Part shown: one piece after another, positions 6,728 to 9,922 of the stretch
Numbering within the stretch: position 1 is the stretch's first letter
Layout: every line of letters begins with the position of its first letter
DNA from: Aphodosoma sp051870875
Lineage (GTDB): Bacteria > Bacteroidota > Bacteroidia > Bacteroidales > Paludibacteraceae
Direction: 5' to 3'
Length of the DNA: 9,922 nt
NCBI GenBank assembly: GCA_051870875.1
Contig: JBJECG010000027.1
Location: 1-9,922, forward strand
Notes under the pieces: model-generated
Told to the model about the DNA's origin: nothing
Seen by the model: only the letters and a program-made list of their open reading frames with translations
Databases searched by the model: none
Position numbers and translations under genes: made by a program

Positions 6728-6875
6728 TACAGCCGGTGGCTTTTCCAATACCTGCGATTTCTGCAAACTTACGAATGGTAGGTAGGTCTGTAAAAGGGAA
6801 TCTCATATCAAAGTCATTCTTATCAACAATTCGGCTATCTGTCTTTATGCTCTTACGGATAATTGGAAAATCCAT
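6669..6875 (-). CDS. Small hypothetical ORF beginning inside the IS end
   Basis: 68 codons read leftward out of the insertion sequence. Its ATG and first codons (MDFP) lie within the left inverted repeat and the rest in flanking DNA. The first 48 residues (IIRKSIKTDSR, DLPTIRKFAEIAGIGKATG) look protein-like; the last 20 (Cys/Ser/His rich) do not, as if a frame had been lost near 6730. No family recognised. It overlaps the last part of the decayed + strand stretch, so at most one of the two is real. Confidence 0.25.
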   Translation of the reverse strand: MDFPIIRKSIKTDSRIVDKNDFDMRFPFTDLPTIRKFAEIAGIGKATGCISSHCICLISGEPNHSFQV

Positions 6876-6910
6876 TGTAATATGCCCCCTAAAACCAAGT
6901 GATTCTATCC
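6863..6910 (+). repeat. Left terminal inverted repeat of the IS
   Basis: 48 bp beginning TTGGAAAATCCATTGTAATA and ending GTGATTCTATCC. It matches the reverse complement of 9458-9504 except for one extra C in the C run at about 6885-6889. Identity ends sharply at both sides. Confidence 0.9.
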
Positions 6911-6951
6911 TCCTACGCTAAAATCCCCCTGCCCCCTTGATTCCAATATAA

Positions 6952-6962
6952 AAATGCCCCTG
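6952..6962 (+). repeat. Internal end repeat (left) of the IS
   Basis: AAATGCCCCTG repeats the core of the terminal repeat (AATATGCCCCC TAAA) about 70 bp further in. A weaker C-rich copy (AATCCCCCTG) lies at about 6922-6931. IS21 elements carry such reiterated transposase-binding sequences at each end. Confidence 0.5.
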
Positions 6963-6991
6963 TCAGACAATGTCCGGCAGAAGATTTTTCG

Positions 6992-6999
6992 TAGATTTG
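6992..6999 (+). promoter_or_regulatory. Possible -7 promoter element of istA
   Basis: TAGATTTG is a perfect TAnnTTTG on the + strand. Transcription would start near 7006, leaving about 32 nt before ATG 7038. This favours 7038 over 6954 as the istA start. No -33 TTTG at the expected spacing. Confidence 0.4.
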
Positions 7000-7037
7000 A
7001 TTCCCGTCTTGACCGGTGGGATAAAATCATTTCTACT

Positions 7038-8623
7038 ATGACAACAAATATAGCAAACATTCTCCAATGTTACGCATTGGGGATGGGGATAAAGCAGATA
7101 AGTAGGAGCTTTGAGCTTTCCCGCAACACGGTGCGCAGATATGTGCGCCTATTTCAAGAGTGTGGCATACCGATAAAGGAACTGGCAGCCATGCCTTCCG
7201 CGCGCATCCAGGAGATGTTCTCCGAAGGTGTTGGCTACAACAGGGTACCGTCACAACGCCAGCTTGAGCTTGGGGCGCTTCTTCCTGAGTATGCGGCCCG
7301 GCTTAGCCGCCGGGGCGTAACAGTGAAAACCCTGTACGAAGAGTACCGCGAGACCCATCCTGACGGATACAGGCATGCCAGTTTCGGCAACTATCTCATG
7401 CGTTACCGTATGGTGACACATGTCGTAGGCCATGTCGAGCATTATGCCGGTGACCAAATGTATATTGACTTCGCCGGAGACAAACTTGAAGTCGTTGACA
7501 GTGAAAGCGGTGAATGTCGCAGCGTTGAAGTGTTCGTGGCCATACTCCCATGCAGCCACTATACCTATTGCGAGGCGGTATGGTCACAGTCAAGGCAGGA
7601 TCTGATAAAGGCATGCGAGAACGCACTTCATTTTTATGGAGGGGTCCCGATGGCGATAGTACCAGACAACCTCAAGGCTGCAGTAGTCCGCAGCGACCGT
7701 AACGAGCCGATAATTAACGAGGAGTTTGCGGCATTTGCCGAGCATTATGGATGTACCGTATACCCTGCACGGGTACGTCATCCAAAGGACAAGGCCTTGG
7801 TGGAAAATGCCGTGAAACTGCTTTACCGCACAGTGTATGCAGACATCGAAGGTCTTGTATTCAACTCGCTGGAATCTCTGAATGCGGCCATCCTCGAATC
7901 GCTCTCAGTCTTCAACGGGCGCAGGATGAGCGGACGTCCCCTGTCCAGACGGGAACAGTTTGAACAGGTTGAATCCGACTGCCTCCGTTCGCTTCCCTCC
8001 ATACGCCACCAGATGAAAGAACGACGCTCCGCAACGGTAATGCGGAACAGCTACGTCACTTTCCGGCTTCACCATTACAGCGTGCCGAAAGAATATATAG
8101 GCAAACGTGGTGGATATATATAGTCTATGATGCCGACACGCTGGAAATATATCATGGCCTGCGCCTGGTGACCACACACCGGCGTGATGACACGCCCTAC
8201 GCCTATACGGCCAAGGATGCTCATGGACTGCCCGGGCGCCATGGAAGTTAAGAGAAGGACCTGGAACAGATTTATGAACGGGCAGGCCAGACGGATAATG
8301 TCCTGTTACTGTACCTGCGCAAAGTGGCGGAACTCAAAAAGTATCCTCCCGCGGCATTCCGTTCATGCAAGGGAATCATGGCGCTGGAGAAGACTTTCGG
8401 GCTGGAACGGTTGGTGGCGGCCAGCGCATGCGCCACGCAACTGCGCCAATACGGATATCAGGAAATAAGGCAAATCCTTGAGCGTGGGGACGATGCGGCC
8501 TTCCTGTCAAAAGACGACATTGATGATGAAGTCACGGTAACATCTACCCACAAAAACATCCGCGGAGCAGCCTACTTCGCAAAAGTAAAACATTTTAAAA
8601 AGAGCAACAATGAAAACAAATGA
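7038..8623 (+). pseudogene. istA: IS21 transposase IstA, frameshifted and with a nonsense codon
   Basis: DDE-superfamily transposase that cuts and joins the IS ends. The reconstructed product is about 527 aa. From ATG 7038: N-terminal helix-turn-helix (IKQISRSFELSRNTVRRYVR, about 18-37), then an integrase-core catalytic triad Asp144 (YIDFAGDK), Asp210 (VPDNLKAAV) and Glu256 (ALVENAV), then the C-terminal beta domain. The frame stops at TAG 8121-8123 after KEYIGKRGGYI. The homologous text resumes in the -1 frame at once (IVYDADTLEIYHGLRLVTTH), so a net one-base loss (or two-base gain) lies at about 8103-8123, next to an AT repeat. A second lesion, TAA at 8249-8251, stands where a Tyr codon is expected (HGS-stop-EKDLEQIYERAG). 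The rest is intact to 8623 and overlaps istB by 14 nt. The same frame is open upstream to ATG 6954. Confidence 0.9.
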
Positions 8624-9389
8624 TCTTACCGCCCCAATAGCAGTCGAAAAAGACTGCAACACGTTGACGGTTGAACTGATGAACCGCATGAAACTGCACG
8701 GCATGGCTTCTGCCTTCACTGAAAGCCTGACCTCCACCATGGCTGAAACAATGACAATCGACTCTTTCCTGCACATGTTACTTGCCAGGGAATGGGATTA
8801 CTGCGCCAATGCGGCCATACAACGCCTTACACACGGGGCGGCGTTCCGTTACAAGGCCTGCCTCGAGCAGATAGACTATGCAATCCCACGCGGTCTTGAC
8901 CGTAACAAGATGGAACGGCTTGCATCGTTGGAGTTCATCCGTCAGGGACAGAACCTCTTCATCACAGGCTCGTCCGGAACCGGGAAGAGCTTCCTTGCCA
9001 CAGCCATGGGGTATGAAGCCTGCAAGAAGGGCATACGGACATATTATGCAAATGCCCCGAAACTGATGGGAACGCTCAAGGTGGCAAAGGTAAAAGGCAC
9101 ACTGGAATCGGAACTCAAGAGAATCGAACGGAGTGCGCTACTCATTTTGGATGACCTCTTCCTGGTGAACCTTGATGCCAAGGAACGTCTCATACTGCTC
9201 GATATAAAAGAGGACCGGCATGGACGCAAATCCATCATAATTACCTCGCAACTGCCGACAGAAAACTGGTATGATGCAATCGGAGACCCTACCGTAGCAG
9301 ATGCCATCATGGACCGTATCATACATACGGCACACCGGATCGAGTTAACCGGGGAAAGCGTCCGTAAGATGGCTGCATACAAAGGGTAA
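8610..9389 (+). CDS. istB: IS21 helper ATPase IstB
   Basis: 259 aa, complete. AAA+ ATPase related to DnaC, the assembly and target-choice partner of IstA. Seen: an N-terminal helical domain (about 15-100), Walker A GSSGTGKS (120-127), Walker B LLILDD (177-182), a sensor-1 region IIITSQLP (209-216), and the arginine-containing end DRIIHTAHRIELTGESVRK (235-253), a typical IstB C-terminus. It starts 14 nt inside the 3' end of istA, so translation is probably coupled; with istA interrupted early, its expression may be reduced. No lesion seen. Confidence 0.95.
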   Translation: MKTNDLTAPIAVEKDCNTLTVELMNRMKLHGMASAFTESLTSTMAETMTIDSFLHMLLAREWDYCANAAIQRLTHGAAFRYKACLEQIDYAIPRGLDRNKMERLASLEFIRQGQNLFITGSSGTGKSFLATAMGYEACKKGIRTYYANAPKLMGTLKVAKVKGTLESELKRIERSALLILDDLFLVNLDAKERLILLDIKEDRHGRKSIIITSQLPTENWYDAIGDPTVADAIMDRIIHTAHRIELTGESVRKMAAYKG

Positions 9390-9405
9390 TAAACTAAAAT
9401 AATAA

Positions 9406-9429
9406 TGACCCCATCGGTCAAGACTTTTT
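9406..9429 (+). terminator. Weak terminator after istB
   Basis: TGACC (9406-9410) and GGTCA (9416-9420) form a 5-bp stem with a 5-nt loop, followed after four bases by five T. Right direction and place, 17 nt past the istB stop, but the stem is short. Confidence 0.4.
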
Positions 9430-9430
9430 G

Positions 9431-9440
9431 AGGGGGCATT
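9431..9440 (-). repeat. Internal end repeat (right) of the IS
   Basis: On the - strand AATGCCCCCT, the counterpart of the left internal copy at 6952-6962, lying about 50 bp inside the right inverted repeat. Confidence 0.5.
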
Positions 9441-9457
9441 GTTGAATGTTTTCAAGG

Positions 9458-9504
9458 GGATAGAATCACTTGGTTTTAGGGGCATATTACAATGGATTTT
9501 CCAA
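9458..9504 (-). repeat. Right terminal inverted repeat of the IS
   Basis: 47 bp, the inverted partner of 6863-6910 with a single one-base gap. It ends in GGATTTTCCAA on the + strand. The ATG of the outward-reading mob fragment (9492-9494) lies inside it. Confidence 0.9.
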
Positions 9505-9922
9505 AACTCAACAAAGAGAAATGGAGCGAGCTTCTGAGTGCCGCTGTCGGTTGGGCTACGGGTAAGTCTAAAGCCCTGAAAGGAGAAATCGAGGATTTGC
9601 GTGACGAGATTTCAACGCACGAGGAAACCATCAAGCGGTTGCAGGGTAAAATCCAGACCATGCAGAGTGACCATCAGCGGGAACTGATGAAGCAGGAGAG
9701 TAGGCACCAATCCGAATTGAACCGCAAGGAGGCAGAGTATACCCAAGAGACCACAAGGCTAAAAAATCGGATAGCATGGCAGAATCATCTTATTGGTTGT
9801 CTTAGTTTTCTGCTACTCAAAACGAGCGATGTCTTCCGCAAGGCTGTAAACGGCATCATCCGTTTGGCAAAGGATTATTACAAACCCCGTTTTGACACCG
9901 GGCAAGTATCGGACATCAAGGA
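9492..9922 (+). CDS. MobV-like relaxase, N-terminally truncated fragment (runs off window)
   Basis: Open from ATG 9492 to the window end, 143 codons seen. The text KSKALKGEIEDLRDEISTHEE followed by IKRLQGKIQTMQSDHQREL and ESRHQSEL corresponds, as I recall them, to the coiled-coil C-terminal region of Bacteroides MobV/Pre-type mobilisation relaxases (for example 'DHEETIEALQDRIQTMQADH'). Residues about 25-95 are a charged, heptad-like coiled coil; about 96-125 is a hydrophobic helix region (LIGCLSFLLLKTSDVFRKAV). The catalytic N-terminal part (His-rich metal site, tyrosine or histidine nucleophile) is absent: the first four residues MDFP come from the IS repeat and the frame is fused to it. It cannot nick an origin of transfer. 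Whether it is expressed from an outward IS promoter is unknown; I see no consensus promoter just upstream. Confidence 0.7.
   Translation, partial: MDFPKLNKEKWSELLSAAVGWATGKSKALKGEIEDLRDEISTHEETIKRLQGKIQTMQSDHQRELMKQESRHQSELNRKEAEYTQETTRLKNRIAWQNHLIGCLSFLLLKTSDVFRKAVNGIIRLAKDYYKPRFDTGQVSDIK

Larger units (their letters stand above)
6863..9504 (+). mobile_element. IS21-family insertion sequence (istA broken, istB intact)
   Basis: About 2.64 kb bounded by inverted repeats 6863-6910 and 9458-9504, carrying istA-like and istB-like genes in the overlapping order diagnostic of the IS21 family. The outer repeat boundary reads TTGG...CCAA. A TG...CA boundary also exists 13 bp further in (TGTAATATG from 6876, CATATTACA to 9491), so the true cut point is uncertain. 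Further copies of an ATGCCCC motif lie inside both ends, the multiple terminal repeats typical of IS21. No matching 4-8 bp target duplication is visible with either boundary. The transposase gene has two lesions, so the copy is probably immobile unless helped in trans. Confidence 0.85.

Noticed and set aside
8103..8130. Programmed frameshift in istA
   Set aside because: No slippery heptamer of the usual kind, and a second in-frame stop at 8249 means slippage alone would not restore the protein.
6850..9515. Target-site duplication around the IS
   Set aside because: Bases next to 6863/9504 (ATAA versus AACT) and next to 6876/9491 (CCAT versus ATGG) do not form a direct repeat.
1..9922. CRISPR array, restriction or other defence genes, toxin-antitoxin pair
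   Set aside because: No regularly spaced repeats and no recognisable motifs of such systems on either strand.

Overview
The window looks like the chromosome of a Bacteroidales bacterium (Bacteroides/Prevotella relatives). The evidence is Bacteroidota-type promoter elements (TAnnTTTG, no Shine-Dalgarno), a DUF3127 protein, a DUF4405-type membrane protein, and a fragment that reads like the tail of a Bacteroides MobV/Pre relaxase. Genus cannot be fixed by eye.

Layout. 1-360: the 3' part of an unrecognised, probably secreted protein on the + strand, ending over a hairpin terminator. 378-5639: a block of chromosomal genes on the - strand. Read in the direction of transcription from the right, they are an M16 zinc peptidase, an O-methyltransferase and a Crp/Fnr-type regulator (a tight three-gene operon). 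After a 0.5-kb gap come a small four-helix DUF4405-type membrane protein, miaA (tRNA A37 prenylation), a stand-alone tRNA-Pro(UGG) with its own promoter and terminator, and a DUF3127 OB-fold protein with an SSB-like acidic tail. 5684-6862: AT-rich DNA without a convincing intact gene, followed by apparently decayed coding remnants. 6863-9504: an IS21-family insertion sequence with about 47-bp terminal inverted repeats, a broken istA (one frameshift and one nonsense codon) and an intact istB. 9492-9922: the C-terminal part of a MobV-like relaxase whose catalytic N-terminus is absent. It starts exactly at the IS end and runs off the window.

How it fits together. The left two thirds is ordinary housekeeping and accessory chromosome. 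The right third is the edge of a mobile region. The two flanks of the IS do not form one gene and no target duplication is visible, so the junction looks rearranged rather than a fresh simple insertion. I found no CRISPR array, no defence system and no clearly novel multi-gene system. The most interesting items are the IS end structure (outward-facing ATG codons built into both inverted repeats), the decayed stretch left of the IS, and two small overlapping ORFs with a hairpin and a tandem repeat in the 2640-3140 gap.
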